Assembly (NCBI RefSeq): GCF_012102745.1
Contig: NZ_JAAVSY010000010.1
Span: forward strand, 1 to 64,000
Direction of reading: 5' to 3'
From: Haematospirillum sp. H4485
GTDB lineage: Bacteria; Pseudomonadota; Alphaproteobacteria; Rhodospirillales; Rhodospirillaceae
Length of the DNA stretch: 64,000 nucleotides
The stretch's first letter is position 1. Every line of letters starts with the position of its first letter. The notes beneath the pieces are model-generated. The model worked only from the letters and a program-made list of their open reading frames with translations, did not search any database and was not told where the DNA came from. The translations under genes were made by a program, and so were the position numbers. Shown here piece after piece: positions 43,953 through 53,582 of the stretch.

Positions 43953-44567
43953 ATGTCGAAGCGTCATTCCGCAAAGTACAAGATAGACCGCCGCCTTGGC
44001 GTCAACCTCTGGGGCCGCGCCAAGTCTCCGATCAACAAGCGTGAGTATGGTCCGGGGCAGCATGGCCAGCGTCGCAAGAAGCCTTCGGATTATGGCACTC
44101 AGCTGATGGCCAAGCAAAAGCTGAAAGGCTACTACGGTAATATCAGCGAGAAGCAGTTCCGCAAGTATTACGCCGAAGCCGTGCGTCGCAAGGGAGATAC
44201 CTCCGAAAACCTGATCGGTCTTCTGGAGCGTCGTCTGGATGCCGTTGTGTACCGTATGAAGTTTGTGCCGACCGTGTTTGCGTCGCGCCAGTTCATCAAC
44301 CACGGCCATGTGCGCGTGAATGGCCGTCGGGTCAACATCCAGTCCTATATGGTCCGTGAAGGTGACGTTGTGTCCGTCCGTGACAAGTCCCGTGAAATGG
44401 CTTTGGTCATGGAAGCGGTCGCTTCATCTGAGCGTGATGTTCCTGAGTACATGGAAGTGGACGCCAAAGCGCTGAAGGGTACGTTTGTTCGTACGCCGAA
44501 GCTGGCTGATGTTCCTTACCCGGTGCAGATGGAGCCCAATCTGGTGGTCGAATTCTATAGCCGCTAA
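43953..44567 (+). CDS. rpsD: 30S ribosomal protein S4 (uS4)
   Basis: Primary-binding small-subunit protein of 204 residues. [26 protein letters not shown]-type alphaproteobacterial start, [10 protein letters not shown] near 33, [18 protein letters not shown] near 90 and the S4 RNA-binding domain [20 protein letters not shown] near 110-130. AAGGG lies upstream. It is a monocistronic unit ending at a strong bidirectional terminator, as in many alphaproteobacteria. Confidence 0.98.
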   Translation: MSKRHSAKYKIDRRLGVNLWGRAKSPINKREYGPGQHGQRRKKPSDYGTQLMAKQKLKGYYGNISEKQFRKYYAEAVRRKGDTSENLIGLLERRLDAVVYRMKFVPTVFASRQFINHGHVRVNGRRVNIQSYMVREGDVVSVRDKSREMALVMEAVASSERDVPEYMEVDAKALKGTFVRTPKLADVPYPVQMEPNLVVEFYSR

Positions 44568-44588
44568 GGCATTCGACCCACTTGATGC

Positions 44589-44620
44589 AAAAAAGCCACC
44601 CGGAAGGGTGGCTTTTTTTT
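44589..44620. terminator. Bidirectional terminator between rpsD and grxD
   Basis: A stem GCCACCC/GGGTGGC with loop GGAA, flanked by six A on the left and eight T on the right, so it works for rpsD (plus) and for grxD (minus). Confidence 0.92.
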
Positions 44621-44682
44621 ATGCGCGGGACCACAAGAAAACCGGGCGCTGCTGGTATTGCGGCAACCCGGTTCAATGTGAA

Positions 44683-45018
44683 TCAGGAATTGACGGATAT
44701 TCCCTTGTCCTGGAGCACTTTGACCAGCTCGCCGTTTGTTGCCATTTCGCGCACGATGTCACAGCCGCCGATGAATTCGCCCTTTATGTACAGCTGGGGA
44801 ATGGTCGGCCAGTTGCTGAACTCCTTGATTCCCTGACGAAGTTCATCGCTATCCAGAACGTTGATTCCTTTAAAATCAACGCCGAAGTGATTGAGAACCT
44901 GAACGACAGCAGCGGAAAAACCGCACTGCGGAAAGTTTGGGGACCCTTTCATGAACAGAACGACGGCGTTCTCGTCGATGTCGCGCTGGATGTCCTTGAA
45001 AATCGGATGATCTGACAT
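44683..45018 (-). CDS. grxD: Monothiol glutaredoxin (Grx4 type)
   Basis: CGFS-type glutaredoxin of 111 residues carrying the active site FPQCGFSAAVV near residue 30 and the glutathione-binding NWPTIPQLYIKGEFIGGCDIV near 70-90. This class delivers [2Fe-2S] clusters and often pairs with BolA, which is not adjacent here. AAGGA is positioned for the ATG at 45018; the frame opens 13 codons earlier without support. Confidence 0.96.
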   Translation of the reverse strand: MSDHPIFKDIQRDIDENAVVLFMKGSPNFPQCGFSAAVVQVLNHFGVDFKGINVLDSDELRQGIKEFSNWPTIPQLYIKGEFIGGCDIVREMATNGELVKVLQDKGISVNS

Positions 45019-45195
45019 GATATCGTCCTTGTCTGGCGCATTTGCGCCGTTTTCCAAACAGATGTGGTGTGAAGGATATGAGGTGATGCGGCGGTTCCGT
45101 CAACAGGGTAAACAATACGTTCCCCCTGTTCGGGTTGCCCGCATTAGAAAGGTTGATGGAAAGTCCCTGATTTCCCCCTGCTTGGGGCCGTAATC

Positions 45196-45272
45196 TGGTC
45201 GGAGTGAGAGGATTCGAACCTCCGGCCCCTGCCTCCCGAAGACAGTGCTCTACCAAGCTGAGCTACACTCCG
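45196..45272 (-). tRNA. tRNA-Pro (anticodon CGG), copy 1
   Basis: A 77-nt cloverleaf with encoded CCA. The acceptor CGGAGTG pairs with CACTCCG, the anticodon stem CTGTC/GGCAG encloses loop TTCGGGA (anticodon CGG), and the T-stem is GGAGG/CCTCT with one G-T wobble. It differs from copy 2 by one D-loop base. Confidence 0.97.
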
Positions 45273-45297
45273 TTACATTGCAGCGCCAAGGCGTGTG

Positions 45298-45327
45298 CTT
45301 ATAACGTTCCCGAATTTCCCTGGCAAG
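45298..45327 (-). promoter_or_regulatory. Promoter of tRNA-Pro copy 1
   Basis: On the minus strand CTTGCC (45322-45327), 18 bp, TATAAG (45298-45303). The same design precedes the other tRNA genes of the window. Confidence 0.7.
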
Positions 45328-45360
45328 AACAATTATCCGGGAGCATATCCCTTATTCTGC

Positions 45361-45391
45361 AAAAAAAGCACCGCTTGAAGGCGGTGCTTTT
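45361..45391 (-). terminator. Terminator of tRNA-Pro copy 2
   Basis: A 9-bp stem AAGCACCGC/GCGGTGCTT with a 6-nt loop, just past the CCA end. On the minus strand seven T follow the stem. The short T-run on the other side may let it act both ways. Confidence 0.88.
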
Positions 45392-45395
45392 GAAA

Positions 45396-45472
45396 TGGTC
45401 GGAGTGAGAGGATTCGAACCTCCGGCCCCTGCCTCCCGAAGACAGTGCTCTACCAGGCTGAGCTACACTCCG
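45396..45472 (-). tRNA. tRNA-Pro (anticodon CGG), copy 2
   Basis: A 77-nt gene 200 bp from copy 1 on the same strand, with encoded CCA and anticodon CGG. Only one base in the D-loop differs. It has its own promoter and terminator. Confidence 0.97.
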
Positions 45473-45507
45473 CTATCCGTATATCCCTGAGGCTATCAAG
45501 GAAGGTG

Positions 45508-45537
45508 CTTATAGCCTTACCGGAACAGTGCAGCAAG
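45508..45537 (-). promoter_or_regulatory. Promoter of tRNA-Pro copy 2
   Basis: On the minus strand CTTGCT (45532-45537), 18 bp, TATAAG (45508-45513), followed by the GC-rich stretch GCACC. Confidence 0.7.
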
Positions 45538-45568
45538 GCATCATTGTTTGCATGTTGCAGATTTCCCT

Positions 45569-46600
45569 TTACCAAGCCCGGCTGATGCAAAAGCCAACAA
45601 TATCGCGGAGTGCTTGATGCATTGGGGAGGGCGGGAAAATCTTCAGTGTTTCCTTTGCCTGCTCGCCGTATTCACGGGCCCGTTGCGCCGTTGCTTCCAA
45701 GGCACCATGGCGTCTCATCAACGCCATGGCCTGCTCCAGATCTCCGTCATGCTGCTGTAGCTCCCCGAGCGTCCGGCTCCAGAATGCACGTTCGTCACTG
45801 TTGGCCTGTTGCAGGGCCAGGATAACCGGCAGGGTAATTTTGCCCTCACGGAAATCATCGCCAACGGTTTTCCCCAGGCGTTCCTGATTGGCAGAATAAT
45901 CAAGGCAATCGTCCACGATCTGGAATGCCAGCCCCAAGGCCATGCCGTATGCGTAAAGAGCATTGGCCTCGGCATGTGTGCGTCCGGCAACCTCTGCGCC
46001 AACCTTGCATGCGGCTGCAAACAGTTCTGCTGTCTTGCCGCTGATGACAGCCAAATAAGATTCCTCGGTTGTGTCAATGTCATTGGTGGTGATCAGCTGC
46101 TGTACTTCGCCTTCTGCAATGATGGCAGAGGCACGGGACAGGATGCCCAGGACGGGCAGGTTGCCAACTTCGACCATCAGCTCGAAGGCCCGGGAGAACA
46201 GAAAGTCCCCGACCAGAACGCTGGGCTTGTTACCAAAAAGGGCGTTGGCGCTGGCCTGGCCACGACGGAGGATGCTTTCGTCCACCACGTCATCATGCAG
46301 CAGTGTGGCCGTGTGGATGAACTCTACGCAGGTTGCCAGGCGAACGTGGTCTTCTCCATCCTCATAGCCGCACAGACGCGCGCTTGCCAAGGTCAGCATC
46401 GGGCGCAGACGCTTGCCCCCGGCCGCAACAAGATGGCCTGCCAGCTGGGGAATGAGGGCAACCGGGCTTTGCATGCGCTGGACAATTGTCTCGTTGACGC
46501 GTTTCATGTCATCGGCAACAAGGTCGCTCAGCACATCCAGGGCGTTGGTATCTCCCGTCTGCGGACAGGCTATTGTTTCGGCGTTTGGTGGGTTGGTCAC
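45569..46600 (-). CDS. ispB: Polyprenyl diphosphate synthase (IspB-like)
   Basis: Trans-prenyl chain elongation enzyme making the side chain of ubiquinone. GGKRLRPMLTLASA near residue 65, the first aspartate-rich motif LLHDDVVDES near 98, the GDFLFSRAFELM region near 130 and the second motif QIVDDCLDYS near 228 are present. The GTG at 46600 has CAGGA upstream and gives 343 aa; the frame continues to a TTG at 46672. Chain length (octa-, nona- or decaprenyl) cannot be read reliably. It is divergent from the TrmN6-like gene. Confidence 0.93.
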   Translation of the reverse strand: MTNPPNAETIACPQTGDTNALDVLSDLVADDMKRVNETIVQRMQSPVALIPQLAGHLVAAGGKRLRPMLTLASARLCGYEDGEDHVRLATCVEFIHTATLLHDDVVDESILRRGQASANALFGNKPSVLVGDFLFSRAFELMVEVGNLPVLGILSRASAIIAEGEVQQLITTNDIDTTEESYLAVISGKTAELFAAACKVGAEVAGRTHAEANALYAYGMALGLAFQIVDDCLDYSANQERLGKTVGDDFREGKITLPVILALQQANSDERAFWSRTLGELQQHDGDLEQAMALMRRHGALEATAQRAREYGEQAKETLKIFPPSPMHQALRDIVGFCISRAW

Positions 46601-46767
46601 GGCCAATCCTGAATAATCTGGAGGAGTTACAGTGTGCGCCGGAGCATAGGATTTCAGCGCTGTTGCGGTCAAGGAGCAATGCCTCTGTGGTCATAAATGC
46701 TTTTTGTGCGGTCTGATGCCGGTGATGGTTTCCGGTCACTTTGTCAGGATATAAAACGGTAACCAGA

Positions 46768-47517
46768 ATGATAAAGGCAATGGTGGAAGAGAATAAGTTG
46801 CTGGGAGGGCGTGTGCGCCTTCTTCAGCCTTTGGAGGGTTATCGTGTCGCGCTGGATCCTTTATTTCTGGCTGCGGCTGTTCCCGGGTCCGGCTGCGGGA
46901 AAGTTCTGGATGTAGGAATGGGAACAGGGGCGGCGGCCTTGTGTTTGTTGGCGCGTCTGCCGGTTGATTCCCTGTGTGGTGTTGAACTTGTTCCGTCCCA
47001 TGCCGATCTGGCGCGACAGTCGGTTCTTGCCAACGGGTATGAGGACCGCTGCAGCGTCCTGTGCGCAGATTTGCGCAGCAGACCTGCCCCCGTTCCCGGA
47101 TCGTCGTTCGATGTTGTAATTTCCAATCCCCCGTATCACGGACAGGGTACTTTTCCTTCCGATCCAGGGCGCGCGCATGCCCACATGGAGGATGTGCCCC
47201 TTCGGGACTGGATTATCTTTTGTCTGCGCTGCCTGAAGCCAGGTGGGTGGCTGGTCGTTGTGCATCGTATGGATCGTCTGGGGGAAATGCTGGCAACCTT
47301 GCAGGGGCGTGCCGGTGGAGTGGAGATCATTCCCTTGTGGCCCCGCGTTGGTCAGGAGGCAAAGAGGGTGTTGGTCCGTGCCCGCAAGGGGTCCGGTTCG
47401 CCGTTGCGTCTTTTGCCCGGTCTGGTCCTGCACCATGCTTCCGGTGACTTTACCGATGCGGCGCAGGCTGTCCTGCGTGATGCTCTTTCTGTGGATACGG
47501 CTATGGCCTTGTCGTAG
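46768..47517 (+). CDS. TrmN6-like N6-adenine tRNA methyltransferase
   Basis: A class I SAM-dependent methyltransferase of about 249 residues. [21 protein letters not shown] near the start is typical of TrmN6/YfiC relatives. The SAM motif [16 protein letters not shown] is near 45, and the catalytic NPPY lies in [12 protein letters not shown] near 117. The E. coli homologue methylates A37 of tRNA1(Val); the family is shared with HemK-like enzymes. The ATG at 46768 is preferred over the TTG at 46741. Confidence 0.85.
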   Translation: MIKAMVEENKLLGGRVRLLQPLEGYRVALDPLFLAAAVPGSGCGKVLDVGMGTGAAALCLLARLPVDSLCGVELVPSHADLARQSVLANGYEDRCSVLCADLRSRPAPVPGSSFDVVISNPPYHGQGTFPSDPGRAHAHMEDVPLRDWIIFCLRCLKPGGWLVVVHRMDRLGEMLATLQGRAGGVEIIPLWPRVGQEAKRVLVRARKGSGSPLRLLPGLVLHHASGDFTDAAQAVLRDALSVDTAMALS

Positions 47518-47635
47518 TACGCGGGAAAGCGCGAATGGACCCCGTCTCAAAAGGGATTTGACCGTATGTGTCGGGGCAGGTAGTTTTCAGGTTCCTTTCA
47601 ACCCTGTGGTATTGTACCCCCCGGAACCTTGTCGT

Positions 47636-48532
47636 ATGCCCGCACTAGGCCCTTTGTCCAAATCCCCCAGTTTCCAGCAGCTTGTTCTTACCCTCCAGCA
47701 ATTCTGGGCCGGTCACGGCTGCGCAATCCTTCAGCCCTATGACATGGAGGTGGGTGCGGGGACTTTTCACCCCGCAACAACCTTGAGGGCTCTGGGTCCA
47801 GACCCTTGGAATGCCGCATATGTTCAGCCTTCACGCCGTCCGACGGATGGGCGCTACGGCGAAAATCCCAACCGCTTGCAGCATTACTATCAGTTTCAGG
47901 TCATCATGAAGCCGTCCCCGGACAATATCCAGGAGCTTTACCTGGACTCTCTCCGGGCACTGGGCATTGATCCTATGAAACATGACATCCGGTTTGTCGA
48001 GGATGACTGGGAAAGCCCGACGCTCGGGGCTTGGGGCCTGGGGTGGGAAGTGTGGTGTGACGGGATGGAGGTGACCCAGTTTACCTACTTCCAGCAGGTT
48101 GGCGGCTTCGAGTGTAACCCGGTTCCGGCCGAGATTACGTACGGTCTGGAGCGCTTGGCGATGTACATCCAGGGGGTCGAGAACGTCTATGACCTGGATT
48201 TCAATGGAGCTGGCGTAACCTATGGCGACATTTTCCACCAGGCCGAGGTCGAATATTCAGCCCATAACTTTGAGTATGCCGATACCACCATGCTGTTAAA
48301 TCACTTCCGTGACGCTGAAAAAGAGTGTCAGTCCCTGTTGGCTGTCGGGTTGCCGTTGCCGGCCTATGACCAGTGCATCAAGGCATCCCACCGCTTTAAC
48401 CTTCTGGATGCGCGCGGGGTCATTTCTGTAACAGAACGGGCGGCCTACATTGGTCGCGTACGGGCTTTAGCCAAGGCGTGCTGCGAAGGGTGGCTGAAAG
48501 CGCGTGGTCATCTTGTTGCGGCGGAGGGCTGA
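47636..48532 (+). CDS. glyQ: Glycyl-tRNA synthetase alpha subunit
   Basis: Catalytic subunit of the heterotetrameric glycyl-tRNA synthetase, 298 residues. [17 protein letters not shown] opens the class II core, followed by [37 protein letters not shown] (motif 2 region) and [29 protein letters not shown] (motif 3). The ATG at 47636 fits the family; the frame runs back into the preceding gene without meaning. glyS begins 4 bp after the stop. Confidence 0.98.
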   Translation: MPALGPLSKSPSFQQLVLTLQQFWAGHGCAILQPYDMEVGAGTFHPATTLRALGPDPWNAAYVQPSRRPTDGRYGENPNRLQHYYQFQVIMKPSPDNIQELYLDSLRALGIDPMKHDIRFVEDDWESPTLGAWGLGWEVWCDGMEVTQFTYFQQVGGFECNPVPAEITYGLERLAMYIQGVENVYDLDFNGAGVTYGDIFHQAEVEYSAHNFEYADTTMLLNHFRDAEKECQSLLAVGLPLPAYDQCIKASHRFNLLDARGVISVTERAAYIGRVRALAKACCEGWLKARGHLVAAEG

Positions 48533-48536
48533 TATC

Positions 48537-50630
48537 ATGGCGCAGTCCCTTTTGCTTGAGCTTCTGTCCGAGGAAATACCGGCCCGTATGCAGGCTACTG
48601 CGGCTGAGGCCCTGGAGCGTCTGGTTTGTGACGGGCTGCAGAAAGCGGGCTTCTCTGCTCCGGAGCCCCGGACATACGTGACACCACGCCGGTTGACGCT
48701 GGTTATTGATGGCCTGCTCGAGGCCACGCCGGATGTCTCGGAAGAGCGGCGCGGGCCGCGTGTTGATGCACCGGAAAAGGCGATACAGGGTTTTCTGGCG
48801 GCCAACGGTGTAACTCTGGATCAATGCGAGAAGCGTGAAACGCCCAAGGGAACGTTTTTGTTTGCTGTTGTTTGCAGCCGCGGGCGGCCTATGTCATCGG
48901 TCCTCAAAGAGGCTATTGAAGGAGCTTTGGCTTCTTTTCCGTGGCCAAAGTCGATGCGCTGGGGGACTGGGCCGCAGCGCTGGGTGCGTCCGCTGCATTC
49001 TATTCTGTGTCTCTTCGGGGCCGAGGTGGTTCCAGTCTCTTTTGCCGGTCTCGTTGCCGGTAACGTAACGCGGGGGCATCGCTTCCATGCGCCTGCCGTT
49101 TTTTCGGTTACAGGTCCTGCGGACTATTTTGAGAAACTGGCCGCCGCCAAGGTTGTTCTGGATCCGGCGCACCGCTCTGCCTTGATCGAGGCTGCGGCCA
49201 CAGATCTGGCCAATCGTCACGGGGTTCGCCTGAAAGAGGATGCCGCCCTTTTGCGGGAAGTCACGGGGTTGGTTGAATGGCCTGTTGTGCTGAGCGGGGC
49301 TATCGAAGATGTCTTTATGGATCTGCCGGCCGAGGTTCTGACAACGTCCATGCGGGCACACCAGAAATATTTCTCCACTGTTCAGGATAATGGTTCGCTT
49401 GCTCCACGGTTTATTGTTGTCTCCAATATCGAAACAGAAGATGGAGGGCAGCAGATTATCGCTGGTAACGAGCGTGTTCTCCGCGCGCGGTTGTCAGATG
49501 CCCGTTTTTTCTGGGACCAGGATCGCAAGGTCCGTCTGGAGGCACGTGTTGATACGCTGCGGGAACGGATTTTTCATGCCCGTCTTGGCACAGAGTGGGA
49601 GAAGGTAGGGCGTATCCGTTCCTTGGCTGCAATGATTGCCGGGTATGTGGGGGTAGACTGCGCTCTTGTTGATCGTGCAGCTCTTCTGGCCAAAGCTGAT
49701 CTGTCTACGGGTATGGTCGGTGAGTTTCCCGAGCTACAGGGTGTCATGGGGCGTTATTATGCCCGGGCTGACGGAGAGCCTGATGCTGTGGCTGATGCCG
49801 TTGCGGAGCATTACAGCCCGCAGGGTCCGTCGGATCGTTGCCCGTCAGCTCCGGTTTCGGTATGCATTGCCTTGTCGGACAAGATTGATACCTTGGCTGG
49901 CTTCTGGAGCATTGACGAGAAACCAACCGGATCAAAAGACCCGTTTGCCCTGCGCAGGGCAGCTCTCGGGGTTATTCGGCTTGTTCTGGAGAATGGCTTG
50001 CGCCTGCCGTTGCGTGCTGTATTCCTCAAGGCGCTGGATGCTTACAGTGTGCCGCGTGTTGCGTCGTCGGATGTCTTGGCCACAGATCTGATGGCGTTCT
50101 TTGCGGAACGATTAAAGGTTTTTCTCAGAGAGAAAGGCTTGCGGCATGACTTGGTGTCAGCGGTTCTCTCCCTTGGTCACGAGGATGATCTGGTCAGGCT
50201 TGTGAAGCGGGTGGAAGCCCTTTCCGGTTTGTTGCGTTCGGATGATGGTGCCAACCTGCTTGCTGCGTGGCGGCGTGCGATGAACATTGTCCGTATAGAA
50301 GATCGGAAAGACGGGCCGCACACCGGGCCTGTTGATGTTCGGTCCTTGGTTATGGATGAGGAAAAAGCCCTTGCTGCTGCGTTGTCGGTGACGGAACCTG
50401 AAATTCATCAGGCTCTGGATGACGAGGATTACCAGAAGGTGGCTGTCTTGGTTGCGGGATTGCGTGGACCGGTTGATGCTTTCTTTGAGAATGTGACGGT
50501 GAATGATTCTGATCCTGATTTACGCCGCAATCGGTTGCGACTTTTGTCAGCCGTCGGTGCGGTAACGGTTGGTCTTGCAGACTTGGCATTGGTCGAGGGA
50601 AGTGGCCCGGTTGCTGAGGCCGTGGTGTAG
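48537..50630 (+). CDS. glyS: Glycyl-tRNA synthetase beta subunit
   Basis: tRNA-recognition subunit of glycyl-tRNA synthetase, 697 residues. It opens [18 protein letters not shown], with the B5-like and HD-like domains in the middle ([21 protein letters not shown] near 290) and a C-terminal DALR anticodon-binding domain. GGAGGG is upstream of the ATG at 48537. It is the second gene of the glyQS operon. Confidence 0.97.
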   Translation: MAQSLLLELLSEEIPARMQATAAEALERLVCDGLQKAGFSAPEPRTYVTPRRLTLVIDGLLEATPDVSEERRGPRVDAPEKAIQGFLAANGVTLDQCEKRETPKGTFLFAVVCSRGRPMSSVLKEAIEGALASFPWPKSMRWGTGPQRWVRPLHSILCLFGAEVVPVSFAGLVAGNVTRGHRFHAPAVFSVTGPADYFEKLAAAKVVLDPAHRSALIEAAATDLANRHGVRLKEDAALLREVTGLVEWPVVLSGAIEDVFMDLPAEVLTTSMRAHQKYFSTVQDNGSLAPRFIVVSNIETEDGGQQIIAGNERVLRARLSDARFFWDQDRKVRLEARVDTLRERIFHARLGTEWEKVGRIRSLAAMIAGYVGVDCALVDRAALLAKADLSTGMVGEFPELQGVMGRYYARADGEPDAVADAVAEHYSPQGPSDRCPSAPVSVCIALSDKIDTLAGFWSIDEKPTGSKDPFALRRAALGVIRLVLENGLRLPLRAVFLKALDAYSVPRVASSDVLATDLMAFFAERLKVFLREKGLRHDLVSAVLSLGHEDDLVRLVKRVEALSGLLRSDDGANLLAAWRRAMNIVRIEDRKDGPHTGPVDVRSLVMDEEKALAAALSVTEPEIHQALDDEDYQKVAVLVAGLRGPVDAFFENVTVNDSDPDLRRNRLRLLSAVGAVTVGLADLALVEGSGPVAEAVV

Positions 50631-50635
50631 AGAAG

Positions 50636-50661
50636 TGGCCGGGCTTGTCCCGGCCATTTGT
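50636..50661 (+). terminator. Possible terminator after glyS
   Basis: An 8-bp stem TGGCCGGG/CCCGGCCA with a 5-nt loop, followed by only TTTG, starting 6 bp after the glyS stop. The weak T-tract means partial read-through into ppdK is likely. Confidence 0.45.
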
Positions 50662-50725
50662 TCAAGGTGAAGCCCGGGTGTCATACCGGGTAGACAAGAA
50701 GTCAGACAGGACAAGGGGCGCAAGG

Positions 50726-53422
50726 ATGTCCAAGTGGGTCTATGTGTTTGGTGGTGGACGGACCGAGGGACGTGCCGGCATGAAGGATCTGCTGGGCGGC
50801 AAGGGTGCCAATCTGGCCGAGATGGCTGTGATCGGGCTTCCGGTTCCTCCCGGTTTTACCATTACGACTGATGTGTGTACGTTTTACTATGCCAATGGTC
50901 GCACGTATCCTGCTGGCCTGGATGATGCGATCGAGGCAGGGGTTGCCCATATTGCCTCGGTTATGGGGGTGTCTTTCGGGGACCGGAAGCAGCCGCTTCT
51001 GTTGTCGGTTCGGTCGGGGGCCCGTGCTTCCATGCCCGGCATGATGGATACCATTCTTAATCTTGGTCTGAATGACGATACGGTTCTTGGTCTGATTGAG
51101 ACATCTGGCGATGCGCGTTTCGCATGGGACAGCTATCGCCGTTTTGTGCAGATGTATTCCGATGTCGTTCTGGGGATTGGACACCATTATTTCGAGGAGT
51201 TGCTGGAAGATCTCAAGGCTGATCGCGGGTATGTCCTTGATACCGATCTTCAGGCAGGAGACTGGAAGGAACTCTTGGGTTCCTATAAGGCATTGGTTAT
51301 GCAGCGCTCTGGCGCGCCTTTTCCGGATGACCCGTACGATCAGCTACGCGGCGCAATCGGTGCCGTCTTCTCCAGCTGGATGAACCAGCGCGCCATAACG
51401 TACCGTCGTTTGCATGATATTCCGGAAGCGTGGGGAACGGCTGTCAATGTGCAGGCTATGGTGTTTGGCAACATGGGGAGTGACTGTGCGACCGGTGTTG
51501 CCTTTACGCGTGATCCCTCGACCGGTGACGATACGTTTTTCGGAGAATATCTGGTCAACGCCCAAGGAGAGGATGTCGTGGCTGGCATCCGGACGCCACA
51601 GCATCTGACAATTCGGGGAAAACAGGCCAATCAATCTGATCTTCCTGCCTTGGAAGAGCTTATGCCAGACGTATTTCGTCAGCTGGATGCGATACGCCGT
51701 ATTCTGGAAAAGCATTATCGCGACATGCAGGATATTGAGTTTACAGTCCAGCGCGGGGTGCTGTGGATGCTGCAAACCCGCACAGGCAAGCGTACACCTG
51801 CTGCTGCCTTGAAGATTGCGGTTGATCTTGCACGTGAGGGGCTGATCACGCGTGAGGAAGCCGTTATGCGGGTTGATCCGGGGCAGGTTGACCAGCTTCT
51901 GCATCCGATGCTTGATCCACGGGCTGTCCGTGATGTTCTGACAACAGGCTTGCCGGCCAGTCCCGGGGCTGCTTCGGGTAAGCTGGTTTTTACCGCAGCC
52001 GATGCAGAGGCATGGGTTCGCCGGGGGGAGAAAGTTATTCTGGCGCGTGTTGAAACCAGCCCGGAAGATATAGGCGGTATGCATGTGGCCGAAGGTGTTC
52101 TGACATCCCGTGGGGGGATGACCAGTCATGCGGCTGTGGTTGCCCGTGGCATGGGGCGTCCCTGCGTTGCCGGGGCCGGAGCTGTGCGGATCAATATCAC
52201 GGATCGTGTGATGACTGTGTTGGGACGTGAAATCCGGGAGGGAGATATCCTGACGCTGGATGGCTCGACCGGTCAGGTTATTTACGGAGCTGTTCCCATG
52301 GTTCGTCCGGATCTGGGGAAAGACTTTTCCCTTTTGATGGAGTGGGCGGACAGCATCCGCCGTATGGGCGTCCGTGCCAATGCGGAAACACCTGCTGACG
52401 CGCGCGTGGCTCGTAGTTTCGGGGCTGAAGGGATTGGCCTCTGTCGTACAGAACATATGTTCTTTGAGCCTGGACGCATTGTGCATGTACGTCAGATGAT
52501 CCTGGCCCGGGATGAGGATGGCCGACGCCAGGCGCTGGATCTTCTGCGTCTGTACCAGAGGGCTGATTTTATCGAGATCTTCCGTATTATGCACGGGCTT
52601 CCGGTCACGATACGCTTGCTGGATCCACCTCTGCACGAGTTTTTGCCCCATACAGATGCCGATATTCAGGAGGTAGCTGACTCTGCGGGCGTTGACGTGC
52701 GTACTGTACGCCAGGCCATTGCCCAGATGGCTGAGTCCAATCCTATGTTGGGGCATCGCGGCTGTCGTCTGGGGATTACTTTCCCTGAAATTTATGCAAT
52801 GCAGTGTCAGGCTATTTTTGAGGCTGCTGTTGAGGTTTCTCCCAAGGATGCACCGTCCATGGTGGAAGTGATGATTCCCCTTGTTGCAACCCGTCGCGAA
52901 CTGGAGCTGACAAAAGCGATTGTTGATCAAGCTGCCAAGGATGTCTTTGCCCGGTGTGGGAAGACGATTCCTTACAAGGTTGGCACCATGATAGAGCTGC
53001 CACGCGCAGCTCTACGTGCAGGTGATCTTGCTGATGATGCTGAATTCTTCAGTTTTGGAACCAATGATCTTACCCAGACTGCTCTGGGAATCTCGCGCGA
53101 TGATGCAGCTCACTTCATGGATGCCTATCATCGTCATGGCGTTTATGCCAAGGATCCATTCGTATCGATTGACTGCGAAGGAGTGGGTGAGCTTGTCAAG
53201 ATTGCAACAGTTCGTGGGCGTGCAGCTCATCCCGGGTTGAAGGTTGGTGTGTGTGGTGAACACGGCGGCGATCCGGATTCGATAGACTTTTTCGAGGGCA
53301 TTGGACTTGACTACGTGTCGTGCTCTCCGTATCGCGTTCCCATCGCACGCTTGGCTGCAGCACGTTCAGCCTGTCGTCGTATAGGGAACGGGCATAAGGA
53401 GCTTGTAGACAGTACGGCGTGA
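50726..53422 (+). CDS. ppdK: Pyruvate, phosphate dikinase
   Basis: Interconverts pyruvate, ATP and phosphate with phosphoenolpyruvate, AMP and diphosphate. It has 898 residues. The nucleotide-binding N-terminal domain has DLLGGKGANLAEMA near 20, the swivelling domain has GGMTSHAAVVARGMGRPCVAG with the phosphorylated histidine near 460, and the PEP-binding barrel has GLCRTEHMFF near 570 and the catalytic cysteine in KVGVCGEHGGDP near 840. The ATG at 50726 fits the family. Confidence 0.97.
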   Translation: MSKWVYVFGGGRTEGRAGMKDLLGGKGANLAEMAVIGLPVPPGFTITTDVCTFYYANGRTYPAGLDDAIEAGVAHIASVMGVSFGDRKQPLLLSVRSGARASMPGMMDTILNLGLNDDTVLGLIETSGDARFAWDSYRRFVQMYSDVVLGIGHHYFEELLEDLKADRGYVLDTDLQAGDWKELLGSYKALVMQRSGAPFPDDPYDQLRGAIGAVFSSWMNQRAITYRRLHDIPEAWGTAVNVQAMVFGNMGSDCATGVAFTRDPSTGDDTFFGEYLVNAQGEDVVAGIRTPQHLTIRGKQANQSDLPALEELMPDVFRQLDAIRRILEKHYRDMQDIEFTVQRGVLWMLQTRTGKRTPAAALKIAVDLAREGLITREEAVMRVDPGQVDQLLHPMLDPRAVRDVLTTGLPASPGAASGKLVFTAADAEAWVRRGEKVILARVETSPEDIGGMHVAEGVLTSRGGMTSHAAVVARGMGRPCVAGAGAVRINITDRVMTVLGREIREGDILTLDGSTGQVIYGAVPMVRPDLGKDFSLLMEWADSIRRMGVRANAETPADARVARSFGAEGIGLCRTEHMFFEPGRIVHVRQMILARDEDGRRQALDLLRLYQRADFIEIFRIMHGLPVTIRLLDPPLHEFLPHTDADIQEVADSAGVDVRTVRQAIAQMAESNPMLGHRGCRLGITFPEIYAMQCQAIFEAAVEVSPKDAPSMVEVMIPLVATRRELELTKAIVDQAAKDVFARCGKTIPYKVGTMIELPRAALRAGDLADDAEFFSFGTNDLTQTALGISRDDAAHFMDAYHRHGVYAKDPFVSIDCEGVGELVKIATVRGRAAHPGLKVGVCGEHGGDPDSIDFFEGIGLDYVSCSPYRVPIARLAAARSACRRIGNGHKELVDSTA

Positions 53423-53582
53423 TGGGGTGATCATGACCAGAGGGTGTGCTGTGTTGTCTTGGCGGAATAGTCAAGCTGGCATACGTCCCGTTTGTCGCTT
53501 GGTTTCCGCTGTGTCACAGTGATTTCTGCGGGTGGGTATTGTACCTGCACCTTGGCGCGTGGCAGTAAAGCGGGCACCTGAT

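Noticed and set aside
47243-47635. N-terminal extension of glyQ
   Set aside because: It lies in another frame of the methyltransferase gene; the family starts at the ATG at 47636.
51344-52930. 528-codon minus-strand ORF inside ppdK
   Set aside because: It lies wholly antisense to a well-conserved gene; long antisense frames are common in moderately GC-rich DNA and the product has no recognisable domain.
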